NCBI GenBank assembly: GCA_016779705.1
Contig: JADHNB010000005.1
Coordinates: forward strand, 1-36,058
Length of the DNA stretch: 36,058 bases
Direction: 5' to 3'
DNA from: Candidatus Poseidonia sp.
GTDB taxonomy: Archaea; Thermoplasmatota; Poseidoniia; Poseidoniales; Poseidoniaceae
Numbering within the stretch: the stretch's first letter is position 1; every line of letters starts with the position of its first letter. The translations under genes were made by a program, and so were the position numbers. Below are positions 25,474 to 33,280 of this stretch, in pieces. The notes below the pieces were generated by a model, which was given only the letters and a program-made list of their open reading frames with translations, was not told the origin of the DNA and did no database searches.

Positions 25474-25833
25474 GTGACGGCCACCACCCTGCTGATCGAT
25501 GCGCACTGCGTGATGTGCAACGGTCTCGCGAAGTTCCTCCGAAAGCGTGCGGCGCCCTCAGCAGAACTGACCATTCAAGGCATCCAATCCGAAGAAGGCC
25601 AGGCCCTCATCGCCACCTTTCCTCAGCGTTTACAAACGATGGACACCCTCTATGTTGTTCGCAACGGCAAGACGTACATCCGCTCGGCGGGGGCGATTCG
25701 TTTGCTATTGACCATGCGCTGGTACTACGCCGCCTTGTTTCCCGTTGCATGGCTGGTGCCACTTCCGCTCAGGGATGCGGTGTATTGGGGCGTTTCGAAA
25801 ATTCGCCACCGGTTTGGACGGATGGACGACTAA
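25474..25833 (+). CDS. DCC-family (DUF393) thiol-disulfide oxidoreductase
   Basis: 119-residue protein. The N-terminus TTLLIDAHCVMCNGLAKFLRKR has the DCC-family thioredoxin-like CxxC with C12 and C15 (family DGxCxxC; here Asp-Ala-His-Cys). RSAGAIRLLLTMRWYYAALFPVAWLVPLPLRDAVYWGVSKIRHRFGR is the typical C-terminal half of DUF393 proteins. The start is GTG at 25474, overlapping a GGGTGAGG Shine-Dalgarno region, 4 nt after the pcc1 stop, so it is in the same operon. Its TAA overlaps the TAG of the convergent exonuclease gene. Redox partner is unknown. Confidence 0.85.
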   Translation: MTATTLLIDAHCVMCNGLAKFLRKRAAPSAELTIQGIQSEEGQALIATFPQRLQTMDTLYVVRNGKTYIRSAGAIRLLLTMRWYYAALFPVAWLVPLPLRDAVYWGVSKIRHRFGRMDD

Positions 25834-26609
25834 AGGTCCAAATCCAAGACAAGCGGAGCGTGGTCGGAAACGTCCAAACCCCCTTGACGCACAATGCTGC
25901 AGTCAACTAAATGGGCCATGGCTGCGGCGTTGAGAAGGAAATAATCGATTCGCCAGCCACGGTCCTTGGCGCGAGCTTGCCCTCGGTTTGACCACCAAGA
26001 ATAGGTCTTCACGCCTTCACCCACGACGTGTCGAAACGCGTCGGTCCATCCGTCGCCCAGCAGCTCGGTGAACCACGCTCGTTCATGGGGCAAGAAGCCG
26101 GAATTCTTGGCGTTCCCTTTTGGGTTCCAAATGTCGTCTTCGGTGTGGGCAATGTTGAGGTCGCCGCACACCACCACCGGCCGAGGGTCGTCAAGGTAGG
26201 GTTTGAGCCATGCCCGCCATTCCGCCATCCAGCCTTCCTTGAAGGTTTGACGCTCGTCTTTGTTTGACCCGCTGGGCAGGTAGGTGTTGATGCAGACCAC
26301 GCCCGCCACCTCACAGGTCAGAACGCGCCCTTCGAGATCGTTGGGGTCGAGTGCACCGCCCGTTCCACGACCCAAAACGGTGTGCGGTTGCACGGAAGCG
26401 GTGGCAACCCCCGAGTAGCCTTTCTTTTCCGCCGGGTGAAGGGTCACGTTCCACTCCGACGGCCACGACCAATCAGCGGGAAGTTGGTCGGCCAAGGTTC
26501 GGGTCTCTTGGAGCATGGTAACATCGGCCTCAAACGAAGAAAAATAGCCGTCAATGCCCTTTCGAATCGCCGCCCGCAGCCCGTTGACGTTCCAAGTAAC
26601 CAAGCGCAT
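25830..26609 (-). CDS. xthA: Exodeoxyribonuclease III (ExoIII/AP endonuclease)
   Basis: 259-residue AP endonuclease and 3'-5' exonuclease of base excision repair. Catalytic blocks: TWNVNGLRAA (5-14), LQETR (33-37, metal-binding Glu), the INTYLPSG region, CGDLNIAHT, WRIDYFLL, and the final SDHAPLVLDL with the catalytic Asp-His. The ATG at 26607-26609 opens the family start MRLVTWNVNG. The frame continues upstream to a TTG overlapping the previous gene's stop, but a TATA-like element about 25 bp before 26609 supports the shorter form. Confidence 0.96.
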   Translation of the reverse strand: MRLVTWNVNGLRAAIRKGIDGYFSSFEADVTMLQETRTLADQLPADWSWPSEWNVTLHPAEKKGYSGVATASVQPHTVLGRGTGGALDPNDLEGRVLTCEVAGVVCINTYLPSGSNKDERQTFKEGWMAEWRAWLKPYLDDPRPVVVCGDLNIAHTEDDIWNPKGNAKNSGFLPHERAWFTELLGDGWTDAFRHVVGEGVKTYSWWSNRGQARAKDRGWRIDYFLLNAAAMAHLVDCSIVRQGGLDVSDHAPLVLDLDL

Positions 26610-26630
26610 GGTGTTGGGAACAGAAGGCGG

Positions 26631-26638
26631 TGAATAAG
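26631..26638 (-). promoter_or_regulatory. TATA-like element for ExoIII
   Basis: On the minus strand this reads CTTATTCA, centred about 25.5 bp before the ATG at 26609, and fits a leaderless start. It lies just after the stop of the FAD oxidoreductase gene. Confidence 0.55.
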
Positions 26639-26641
26639 CGT

Positions 26642-27739
26642 TCAATTCAACGCCCGTGCGATGTTTTGACCGACCAATCGCCCCGTCTCAACCGCTGCGT
26701 CGGCCAGCGAATGGTCGCTGGCCACCCATTCGCCGGCGAACAGAAGACCGTGTTTCGCACAGGCATCGAAGCTCGGTTTTCGTCCCGTGGTTTGGACCTC
26801 CACCGAGCGTTGCCGCCGCTGATGCAGCACGTGGGCGTCCCACCCCGTGGCATGCCGATGCAAAAAGCGGTCAAGTCGGTCCAACCGTTCGTCGGCGGAT
26901 TCCCCCTCCCGCTCGGCCATCACCGCCGAGAGATAGGCGCCTTCGAGTTGAAGGCGAGGTTGCACGTTGCTCAGGTCAAGCACGTAGGCGCCCTCTTCGG
27001 GATCCACCACTCCATGAAGGGACCCCAACGGCCGGGAGCCAAGGGTGACATCGACGGTGCTGGCCTTGACGGTGGCCAACCCCTCAAGAAGCGAAGGTGC
27101 GATGGGTTTGAGCAAGGTGCGGGCTTGTTGGAAGCCGCAGGCCAACACCACAACGTCGCTCTCAAAGGTTCGACCGTCCTCCAATTCAACGCGCCCGTGG
27201 CTCACCGAAGATACGGTGCAGTTGGACTCCATCAAGACTCCCACTTCATCCAGAGCAGCGGCCATCCGGCCGGCAAGCCCTGCCCAGCCTTCACCCACCC
27301 AAGCAAGACGATGCTTTTGCAGCGCTTGGTAACGAGGACCGTGTTCGGGTAAGCCCGAACCCGCAAGGAGCGATGCTGCTTGAACAACGGGTGCCTCGTG
27401 CTCGACGGACCGAAGGGCACGGCGATGCGAAACCGCCTGTTTCACATCGTTGCGTGGACGAACCATCCCGTGGCCGGGAATCATGAGACGATCGTTGCGT
27501 GGCGAGGCGAGGACCATGGGCAGTCGGCTGATGGTTCGGACCAGTTTCATCAAGGGGCCTTTCTTGAGCAACAGATGGAGTCCGTAGCCGAAGGGGGCAC
27601 CATCGACGGTTTGAGACGTGCCTCGGCCGCCAAGTCGCTCCGTGCGCTCGAGGACGACGACGTGATGGCCGGCCGTGGTCGCATACAACGCCGTTGCCAA
27701 GCCCGCAAGGCCCGCACCCACCACCGTGACCCGAACCAT
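26642..27739 (-). CDS. FAD-dependent oxidoreductase (amine oxidase / phytoene desaturase-like)
   Basis: 365-residue flavoprotein. The N-terminal dinucleotide-binding motif is VTVVGAGLAGLATALYATTAGHHVVVLERTERLGGRGTS (GxGxxG at 8-13, ADP-ribose Glu at the end of the second strand, then GGR). A C-terminal FAD block is LLFAGEWVASDHSLADAAVETGRLVGQNIA. This is the protoporphyrinogen oxidase / carotenoid desaturase superfamily. The substrate cannot be read from sequence; lipid or isoprenoid redox is plausible. The ATG at 27739 puts the Rossmann motif at the N-terminus; an upstream 73-codon in-frame stretch runs across the nadC promoter region and was rejected. Confidence 0.85.
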   Translation of the reverse strand: MVRVTVVGAGLAGLATALYATTAGHHVVVLERTERLGGRGTSQTVDGAPFGYGLHLLLKKGPLMKLVRTISRLPMVLASPRNDRLMIPGHGMVRPRNDVKQAVSHRRALRSVEHEAPVVQAASLLAGSGLPEHGPRYQALQKHRLAWVGEGWAGLAGRMAAALDEVGVLMESNCTVSSVSHGRVELEDGRTFESDVVVLACGFQQARTLLKPIAPSLLEGLATVKASTVDVTLGSRPLGSLHGVVDPEEGAYVLDLSNVQPRLQLEGAYLSAVMAEREGESADERLDRLDRFLHRHATGWDAHVLHQRRQRSVEVQTTGRKPSFDACAKHGLLFAGEWVASDHSLADAAVETGRLVGQNIARALN

Positions 27740-27813
27740 GGTGGGTCGAGGGGGCCCGCCCCAAAAGGTCGTCGGGGAGGTGCTTTCAAGTGGTGGCCCG
27801 ACCTCCATCCCAC

Positions 27814-28758
27814 ATGGCCGAGACCCCGCCACTCCCCCACGACCGTGGCCACGAATTGTGGACCATGGAGGACGGGCCAAGTCGGAAATTGATGGCCAGC
27901 ATCGACCGCTGGGTCGGTGCCATGGTCGGGGACGACGGCATTGACATGCCTTTGTCAAGCGATTCTCCCCCTGTCGAAGCGGTGATCACCGCGAAGCAAG
28001 ATGGATTGATCGTCGGCGCTGCCGTGGTGGATTACGTGCTCCAAATTTGGGCACCGAGCGTCCGAGTAACGTGGTTGGCAGGCGATGGAAAACGAGTAAA
28101 CACAGGTGATGAAATCGCTCTTCTCACCGGGGACCGGGGTAGCGTGCTCGCCATTGAGCGAACCGTGCTCAACGTGCTTGGCCAACTCTCCGGCATCGCC
28201 ACCGAAACCAAACGCTGGTCGGCCTTGGCACCAAAACAAATCGCCGCCACGCGCAAAACCGTTTGGGGGATGTTGGACAAGTGGGCGGTCCACATGGGCG
28301 GCGGCTTGACGCATCGCCTGTCCAAGGACGACGCCATGATGGTCAAAGAGAACGACTTGGCTTCGATGCACACGGACCTGCAGGGCCACGAACAACGGTT
28401 GGCTGCCTTCCTCCAAACCGTGGACCTGACGGAAACGGGCGCCTTTTTGGAAGTGGAAGTGCGCACTGAAAAAGAGGCGTTGATCGCCGCCATGCTTTGG
28501 TCCCAACGACGGGCAACCGAGGCCATTGACCGGTTGGTCATCATGCTTGACAACATGGGCCCCGAAGCATGCCGCTCGGTCAGTGAGCAACTGGTCGAAC
28601 AAGGTGTGCGCGAACACGTCGTTCTCGAGGCCAGCGGCGGCATCGTCTTTGACGACCTGAAATCATGGCACGAATGCGGCCTTGACGTGGTGTCGACCAG
28701 CGCCATCAATCGCGGGGTGAGACCCCTGGACCTCTCCATGTTGGTTCGCGGTGCCTGA
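27814..28758 (+). CDS. nadC: Nicotinate-nucleotide pyrophosphorylase (carboxylating), NadC
   Basis: Converts quinolinate and PRPP to nicotinate mononucleotide, CO2 and pyrophosphate in de novo NAD synthesis. Motifs in order: ERTVLNVLGQLSGIAT (115-130), ATRKTVWGMLDKWAVHMGGGLTHRLSKDDAMMVKEN (145-180; quinolinate- and phosphate-binding Arg/Lys/His), EVEVRTEKEAL, MLDNMGPE and LEASGGI. Differences from the consensus (GMLDKW, LTHR for NHR, KENDL for KDNH) make it a divergent member that might accept a related acid. The ATG at 27814 is preferred; in-frame GTGs at 27790 and 27793 are alternatives. The CoA-synthesis gene follows after 9 bp. Confidence 0.88.
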   Translation: MAETPPLPHDRGHELWTMEDGPSRKLMASIDRWVGAMVGDDGIDMPLSSDSPPVEAVITAKQDGLIVGAAVVDYVLQIWAPSVRVTWLAGDGKRVNTGDEIALLTGDRGSVLAIERTVLNVLGQLSGIATETKRWSALAPKQIAATRKTVWGMLDKWAVHMGGGLTHRLSKDDAMMVKENDLASMHTDLQGHEQRLAAFLQTVDLTETGAFLEVEVRTEKEALIAAMLWSQRRATEAIDRLVIMLDNMGPEACRSVSEQLVEQGVREHVVLEASGGIVFDDLKSWHECGLDVVSTSAINRGVRPLDLSMLVRGA

Positions 28759-28767
28759 GGGGTTGTC

Positions 28768-29517
28768 ATGGGCGACATCGCGGCCGACCCGAGTCATCCA
28801 CGCTATGCCTCGTTGCTGATGCGCCACCGCCTTGAAGAGGCGGCTAAACGTGGGATGTTGGCTGGAAGTGCGATGATCGCCCACGGTCGCGGTGAAGCGT
28901 TTGATTACTTGTTGGGCGAGCGAACCACGGACAGCGCTCGAACGGCAGCGGCTCAGGCGTTGGCGTGCCTGGTGGAGGCGACGCACCCGGTCTTGAGCGT
29001 GAACGGCAACGTGGCCGCCTTGGCGGGCGATGAAATCCTTCGCTTGGCCAGCGCCCTTGGATGTCCGGTCGAGATCAACATCTTCTACCGGACACCGGAA
29101 CGAATGGAAGCCCTGTTGGGCTTCATGAACGAGCGAAAAGCAGCCCTTGGCCTTGACGTGGTGGTGCTTGGCGACGCTCCCAACGCCACCATTCCCGGAC
29201 TCAAAGGACCGAGAGCGGCTTGCCACCAAGAGGGGATTCTCGACAGCGACGTGATCTTGGTGCCGCTGGAAGACGGCGACCGATGCCAAGCGTTGGTCGC
29301 CATGGGCAAGACGGTCATCGTCATCGACCTCAATCCACTTTCGCGCTCGGCCCAAGGGGCCACCATCACCATCGTTGACGAACTTTCGAGGGCGCTCAAC
29401 ACCATGCTCGAAATGGTGGAGGGGGGCGCGAACGCGAGCGACCCAGCCTACAACAACAACGCCGTTTTGGAGGCAGGCTTGCAAGCCATGCTTCAGGGGC
29501 TGAACCAAAGCGCCTAA
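28768..29517 (+). CDS. 4-phosphopantoate--beta-alanine ligase (archaeal phosphopantothenate synthetase)
   Basis: Archaea-specific CoA-pathway enzyme (formerly DUF137) that joins phosphopantoate and beta-alanine using ATP. The 249 residues carry family blocks: SHPRYASLLMRHRLEEA (9-25), AHGRGEAFDYLLGE (38-51), VLSVNGNVAAL, EINIFYRTPERM, ILVPLEDGDRCQAL, GKTVIVIDLNPLSRSAQGATITIVDELSRA. These match nearly every conserved patch of the family. It follows nadC in a two-gene cofactor operon. Its TAA overlaps the TAG of the convergent dehydrogenase gene. This gene is one of the strongest archaeal markers in the window. Confidence 0.95.
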   Translation: MGDIAADPSHPRYASLLMRHRLEEAAKRGMLAGSAMIAHGRGEAFDYLLGERTTDSARTAAAQALACLVEATHPVLSVNGNVAALAGDEILRLASALGCPVEINIFYRTPERMEALLGFMNERKAALGLDVVVLGDAPNATIPGLKGPRAACHQEGILDSDVILVPLEDGDRCQALVAMGKTVIVIDLNPLSRSAQGATITIVDELSRALNTMLEMVEGGANASDPAYNNNAVLEAGLQAMLQGLNQSA

Positions 29518-30695
29518 CGTTCTTGCAATTTTTGAGCCAATCGAGAGGCGATGCTCTCACCCACCGCTGAACACGAGGCGGACCCGCCCAAATCGTAGGT
29601 GAGCATCTTACCGTCCTTGAGGTGGTCAGCGACGCTGTCGTCAATGAGGCGCCCGATGGCGACCAAATCGTCGTCGTTGTTCTTGCGGCCGAGGTAGTCC
29701 ATCATCATCTGAATGGAGTTGATGGTGGCGATGGGATTTACTTTGTTCTGTCCCGCGTGTTTGGGGGCGGAACCGTGCACGGGTTCGAAGAAGGCATGAT
29801 GGTCGCCGACGTTGCCCGATGCGGCCATCCCCATGCCGCCCTGAAGGACGGCGCCAAGGTCGGTAGCGATGTCCCCAAACATGTTCGAGGTCACGACGGT
29901 GTCGTAGTGCTCGGGGGAGCGCGTGATCCATTGCATGAACGCATCGATGTAGCCGTAATCGACTTCGGTCCCCGGATAGGAAGTCGCCACGTCCTCAAAG
30001 GTCGCCCGGAACAACTGGCAGCCTCGAGTGACGTTGGATTTGTCAATGCATGAAACCCGTCGAACGCCATCTCCCGGAGCACCGTTCCGTGTCTGAGCGA
30101 TTTCAAAGCCCATACGAATCAAACGTTCGGAGCCTCGTCGGGAAATCGGACGCGGGTCGTACGCAACCTCGCCTTCGAGACCGGGGAAGGTCATCGGTGC
30201 CGGTTCATACTCTGGGCGACCTTGGGCTCGGTCGGCGCTACGACGGAGAAGGGCGTGGTAGAGGCCTTCCGTGTTTTCTCGAAGAATGGTCATGTCCACC
30301 ATTCCAGGTTCCCAAATTTGACGGAATTCTCCGTGAATCTTGTGCGGCACGCCCTCGTAGAGTTTGATGGGACGAACATTTGCATACAAGTCAAGGCCGC
30401 TTCGCAGGCCTAAAATCACCGAACCACCGGCGAGGTCCCCGTTTGGCAAACGAGCGCCGGGATGACCGATGGCGCCGAGGAAGATGGCATCGGTCGCCTC
30501 TTTGCAGAACTCAAAAGAGCCCTCGGCCCATTCTTCGCCCGTCTCGAGGTAGTGTTGACCGCCGCAGGGAATCACGGTTTGTTCGAAGCCGTGATTGGTG
30601 TGAGCCTGGATGGTGTCGAGGATGCGCTGAGCTTCCAACGCCACCTCTCTGCCCGTCCCGTCGCCTGGAAGAACCGTGATGCGATGGTCACTCAT
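29514..30695 (-). CDS. Isopropylmalate / isocitrate-type decarboxylating dehydrogenase
   Basis: 393-residue beta-decarboxylating dehydrogenase. Motifs: VLPGDGTGREV (N-terminal), LGLRSGLDLYANVRPIKL (substrate Arg residues), ENTEGLY, RRGSERLIRMGFEIA, CIDKSNVTRGCQLF (catalytic Lys), VTSNMFGDIATDLGAVLQGGMGMAASGNVG (metal Asp and signature) and FEPVHGSAPKHAGQNKVNP (NAD-binding). The SGLDLYANVRP stretch leans to 3-isopropylmalate dehydrogenase (leucine), but NAD-isocitrate, homoisocitrate or tartrate dehydrogenase cannot be excluded, and no leuA/C/D is nearby. The ATG at 30695 begins MSDHRITVLPGDG; a Met four codons earlier is possible. CCTACATGAAC upstream is a moderate promoter candidate. Confidence 0.92.
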   Translation of the reverse strand: MSDHRITVLPGDGTGREVALEAQRILDTIQAHTNHGFEQTVIPCGGQHYLETGEEWAEGSFEFCKEATDAIFLGAIGHPGARLPNGDLAGGSVILGLRSGLDLYANVRPIKLYEGVPHKIHGEFRQIWEPGMVDMTILRENTEGLYHALLRRSADRAQGRPEYEPAPMTFPGLEGEVAYDPRPISRRGSERLIRMGFEIAQTRNGAPGDGVRRVSCIDKSNVTRGCQLFRATFEDVATSYPGTEVDYGYIDAFMQWITRSPEHYDTVVTSNMFGDIATDLGAVLQGGMGMAASGNVGDHHAFFEPVHGSAPKHAGQNKVNPIATINSIQMMMDYLGRKNNDDDLVAIGRLIDDSVADHLKDGKMLTYDLGGSASCSAVGESIASRLAQKLQER

Positions 30696-30715
30696 GGTTC
30701 GGCCCAAAGGACACG

Positions 30716-30726
30716 CCTACATGAAC
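30716..30726 (-). promoter_or_regulatory. TATA-like element for the decarboxylating dehydrogenase
   Basis: On the minus strand this reads GTTCATGTAGG, centred about 26 bp before the ATG at 30695. It resembles the FEN1 element (CTACATAGGG) but is weak. The rest of 30696-30870 holds no gene that I can support. Confidence 0.4.
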
Positions 30727-30839
30727 AAAACCCACGGTCATGAACGGGCCACTTCAACGGACGGGCCTTTTGTTCCGTGGCGTGTTTTGCCGGAAGAGGT
30801 TGGAAAAAGCAGCCGGGATTGGCGCTGGGGAAGGGCAGG

Positions 30840-30848
30840 TTTCATAGG
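30840..30848 (+). promoter_or_regulatory. TATA-like element for the 30871 gene
   Basis: TTTCATAGG is centred about 26-27 bp before the ATG at 30871, which fits a leaderless start. Confidence 0.45.
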
Positions 30849-30870
30849 CTGTCAAGCGGGAAGGTTGACC

Positions 30871-31518
30871 ATGGCAGACGATGGGCAAAATGAACAGGAA
30901 AGCCGTGTGTCTGCGGAGGACATGCCTGCGGAAGTTCGCCAACTGGCCGACACCATGATGGGCATCAATCCGAACTGGAACGTCCATGACTGGTTGGTGG
31001 AGCAAGCCAACATGGCGATGGACCTGTTGGCCGTTGATTTACTACGGGAAAAGATCGTGATTGACCAACGGCTGCAACGCCTTGACGACCTTGGTCGACG
31101 CCTTGAACTCGGAGAGGAAGAGGGCGAGGAAGAAGACCCCCATCAGCGGAACCTCTTCGATTGTTTTGACCTCAACGAGCCCCACCCTCTGCGGGGCTTG
31201 GGCGAACGGGTGTTGGAGGCTACCGACCAAGAACACGCTGAGGAGGTTGAGCGCCATCCTTCGAACGTCTTCCTTGACCTTTTGCCGCACGATAACACCG
31301 ATGACCCCTTGTTGGCCATCGCCTGCCAAACCATCGTGATGGGCATCGAGCGAGAATTGGCAAAGGGCGAGCCCGTGGCCACGCTCGAAGCGATTTTTGA
31401 ACACGCTCGCTCATCGAACATCGACGACGAAGAAGCTGACGAAGCGTTGGACCACTTGCTATCGACCGGGATGTTGCTTGAAGTGGACGACGATTGTTTC
31501 ATTCTGCTTCCCTTGTAG
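30871..31518 (+). CDS. Acidic protein with C-terminal winged-helix-like segment
   Basis: 215 residues, very acidic. Around residues 40-85 there are helices (NVHDWLVEQANMAMDLLAVDLLREKIVIDQRLQRLDDLGRRL) followed by an EEEGEEED run. The C-terminus, THE segment VATLEAIFEHARSSNIDDEEADEALDHLLSTGMLLEVDDDCFILLPL, has the rhythm of the winged helix found at the end of archaeal replication and repair proteins such as MCM (two helices, then 'LL..G.L.E...D.F.LL' wing). There is no enzyme motif and no membrane segment. It is the first of four unrecognised genes on this strand. A DNA-related role is a guess from the winged-helix pattern only. Confidence 0.65.
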   Translation: MADDGQNEQESRVSAEDMPAEVRQLADTMMGINPNWNVHDWLVEQANMAMDLLAVDLLREKIVIDQRLQRLDDLGRRLELGEEEGEEEDPHQRNLFDCFDLNEPHPLRGLGERVLEATDQEHAEEVERHPSNVFLDLLPHDNTDDPLLAIACQTIVMGIERELAKGEPVATLEAIFEHARSSNIDDEEADEALDHLLSTGMLLEVDDDCFILLPL

Positions 31519-31544
31519 GGGTCCCACGGCTGTCCCGGCGTGGG

Positions 31545-31553
31545 GCTTTATCC
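31545..31553 (+). promoter_or_regulatory. TATA box for the coiled-coil gene
   Basis: GCTTTATCC is centred about 27 bp before the ATG at 31576. It favours that start over an upstream in-frame GTG at 31540, which lies before the box. Confidence 0.5.
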
Positions 31554-31575
31554 TACGGCGTCGTATCAACAATGC

Positions 31576-32184
31576 ATGGGATTGATTCGCTCGGTGGTTT
31601 CAGGAAGTTTGACGTGGATATTGGCAACCTCGATGATGGTCAATCCGGAAATGGCGCTCGGCATGGCGATCGTGGTGGCCTTCCTGACCGAATCAACCCA
31701 TCACAGTTCGGCGATTCGCCGCATGCATCGTCACACCGCAACGATTTCAGGACAATTGCAACAAGCAAATTCGCAGGTTGAACAACTTCAGCGCGCCCTC
31801 TCGAAACGGCATCTGGAATTGAACAAAGCCATCGAAGAATTGCACCGTCGTGACGCCGTGGGCAGCCCCGCAGCCAGAGAGTTGTTGCAACGCCAAGAGG
31901 AAGCCATGACGGCGGCATCAAAGGCACTCGAAGCCCGACAAGAACGCAACGATGTGGTGTTCAACAGCATGGAACGCCTGCTCAACGTCCAAGTGGAACA
32001 AACCGCCAAAATGCAAGCGGCTATGAGCGACGTGTTGCAGCACTTGATCGCTCAGCCACGAGGTCATTTCACGATGAATGACAGCGTCTTGGTGTCGGAA
32101 TCAGCGACGGAAAGCAACGCTCAACACGATCACCTTCAAGAAATCAACGAGTGGCTGCGACTCCAGGCGGCATCTTCACCATGA
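31576..32184 (+). CDS. Membrane-anchored coiled-coil protein
   Basis: About 202 residues, not recognised. The N-terminal ~40 are hydrophobic (LIRSVVSGSLTWILATSMMVN and ALGMAIVVAFLTES), giving one or two membrane helices. From ~55 to 165 the sequence is a long alpha-helical coiled coil rich in Gln, Glu, Arg and Ala (ATISGQLQQANSQVEQLQRALSKRHLELNKAIEELHRRD, then RQEEAMTAASKALEARQERN). The C-terminus is polar and Ser-rich. The architecture resembles bacterial membrane scaffold or RmuC-like tethers, without a catalytic domain. A small two-helix membrane protein gene follows 19 bp downstream on the same strand. Confidence 0.65.
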   Translation: MGLIRSVVSGSLTWILATSMMVNPEMALGMAIVVAFLTESTHHSSAIRRMHRHTATISGQLQQANSQVEQLQRALSKRHLELNKAIEELHRRDAVGSPAARELLQRQEEAMTAASKALEARQERNDVVFNSMERLLNVQVEQTAKMQAAMSDVLQHLIAQPRGHFTMNDSVLVSESATESNAQHDHLQEINEWLRLQAASSP

Positions 32185-32203
32185 GGACGCTCATGCAACG
32201 GTC

Positions 32204-32521
32204 ATGGGCGGCATGACCAAGCGAGAGGGGGCGCAACGAATTCTGGACGCCCACGCCACCCGCTCGAAGGTCAAGGGGCGCATCGTCATCGGTTCCATCG
32301 TCATCGCGCTGCTCTCGCTGGGCGTCGGCTGGCTCTCGCGCTGGGAATTCGGTGTCGCCACGCTTCTCGCGTGCGGCTTGTTGTTTCAATACGCCATTGA
32401 GCGAATGGAAACCATCGTTGATGCCAGCATTGCCAACGGACTGAAAGCGATGGGGTGGTCAAGCGACACGGAACTCGACGAAGCCACGCTTGAAAACATT
32501 CGAGCCGTGGCGCAACGCTAG
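32204..32521 (+). CDS. Small two-span membrane protein
   Basis: 105 residues, not recognised. A basic N-terminal segment (TKREGAQRILDAHATRSKVKGR) precedes two close transmembrane helices, IVIGSIVIALLSLGVGWLS and FGVATLLACGLLFQYAIERM. A C-terminal amphipathic region of about 35 residues follows (VDASIANGLKAMGWSSDTELDEATLENIRAVAQR). The arrangement of two helices with both ends cytoplasmic is like the next gene product, suggesting related or partner proteins. Start is ATG at 32204, with another in-frame ATG at 32213. It overlaps nothing, and the next gene starts 10 nt after the stop with an AGGTGA Shine-Dalgarno. Confidence 0.6.
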   Translation: MGGMTKREGAQRILDAHATRSKVKGRIVIGSIVIALLSLGVGWLSRWEFGVATLLACGLLFQYAIERMETIVDASIANGLKAMGWSSDTELDEATLENIRAVAQR

Positions 32522-32531
32522 GTGAACGTCC

Positions 32532-33242
32532 ATGTCGAGCAACAAGGAATTGGTCCAGCAATTCTTTGTCAAGGAACGAGCAGCCCAGCGTCGCGCCATC
32601 GTGATGACGTGGACGCTGGTAGGCCTCGCGAACGTTCTGGCCTTGGTAATGGATTTCCAAGGTGCGACGCTGCGGTTCATTACCATCGGGTTGGCTGGAG
32701 CCTTGGTCGCCATCCTGTTCCTGCTCTTTTGGCGAGTGCGCCAGCGCAACACCCTGCAAGAACGCTTAACCAAATTGCTCGACAGCGTTGAGTTCGGATG
32801 GGAAGAATTGCACGGGCTGGACCTCAACCCCTCGGAAGCGGACCATCTCCACATGGCCTTCAGCACCACCGCTGGACGAATCGCCACCAACGAGATCCAG
32901 CTTCGCCCTCGGGGCAGCGATGAGAAAGGCCCCGCTTTTGACCGCAGTGAAACGGCCGTTGACCCTGCCAAGCAGCGGGTGGACCCGGCGATTCATGAAG
33001 CCGATTACATCGGCCTGGAAGGGGACTTGGGCGTGGCCGAAACGCTGGTCGAAGAGGCCAACCACCGCTATGCGCAAGAAGCCCATCGTCAATGGGCGAA
33101 AGCCGAAGCGCGCGACATGGACAACATCGAAGCGGGCGTGAAGCGGCTGGGTGACCTCGTGGCCTCAGGGTGGTTTGAGGCCAACGCCGAGGACGGAGCC
33201 CTTGCCAAACTCATGGAGAGGCCCTCGGAAAACGACGCTTGA
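32532..33242 (+). CDS. Two-span membrane protein with charged cytoplasmic tail
   Basis: 236 residues, not recognised. After ~20 charged residues (KELVQQFFVKERAAQRR) come two helices, AIVMTWTLVGLANVLALVMDF and FITIGLAGALVAILFLLFW, and then ~165 soluble residues. The soluble part is helical and charged, with LTKLLDSVEFGWEELHGLDLNPSEADHL near 80-107 and a second helical block EALVEEANHRYAQEAHRQWAKAEARDM-like near 175-200. Topology mirrors the 32204 product. AGGTGA at 32520-32525 provides a Shine-Dalgarno 6 nt before the ATG. It is the last of the four unrecognised genes before the sugar-nucleotide operon. Confidence 0.65.
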   Translation: MSSNKELVQQFFVKERAAQRRAIVMTWTLVGLANVLALVMDFQGATLRFITIGLAGALVAILFLLFWRVRQRNTLQERLTKLLDSVEFGWEELHGLDLNPSEADHLHMAFSTTAGRIATNEIQLRPRGSDEKGPAFDRSETAVDPAKQRVDPAIHEADYIGLEGDLGVAETLVEEANHRYAQEAHRQWAKAEARDMDNIEAGVKRLGDLVASGWFEANAEDGALAKLMERPSENDA

Positions 33243-33250
33243 GGAGCACC

Positions 33251-33259
33251 TTCTAAAAC
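33251..33259 (+). promoter_or_regulatory. TATA box for the sugar-nucleotide operon
   Basis: TTCTAAAAC is centred 26 bp before the ATG at 33281. It predicts a leaderless transcript carrying the nucleotidyltransferase, dehydrogenase and GtrA genes. Confidence 0.55.
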
Positions 33260-33280
33260 CGCCTCGCTCTGTTCCGGTTC

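Noticed and set aside
27740-27958. 73-codon N-terminal extension of the FAD oxidoreductase
   Set aside because: It is low-complexity Arg/Pro-rich sequence across the divergent nadC start, and the Rossmann motif begins at the ATG at 27739.
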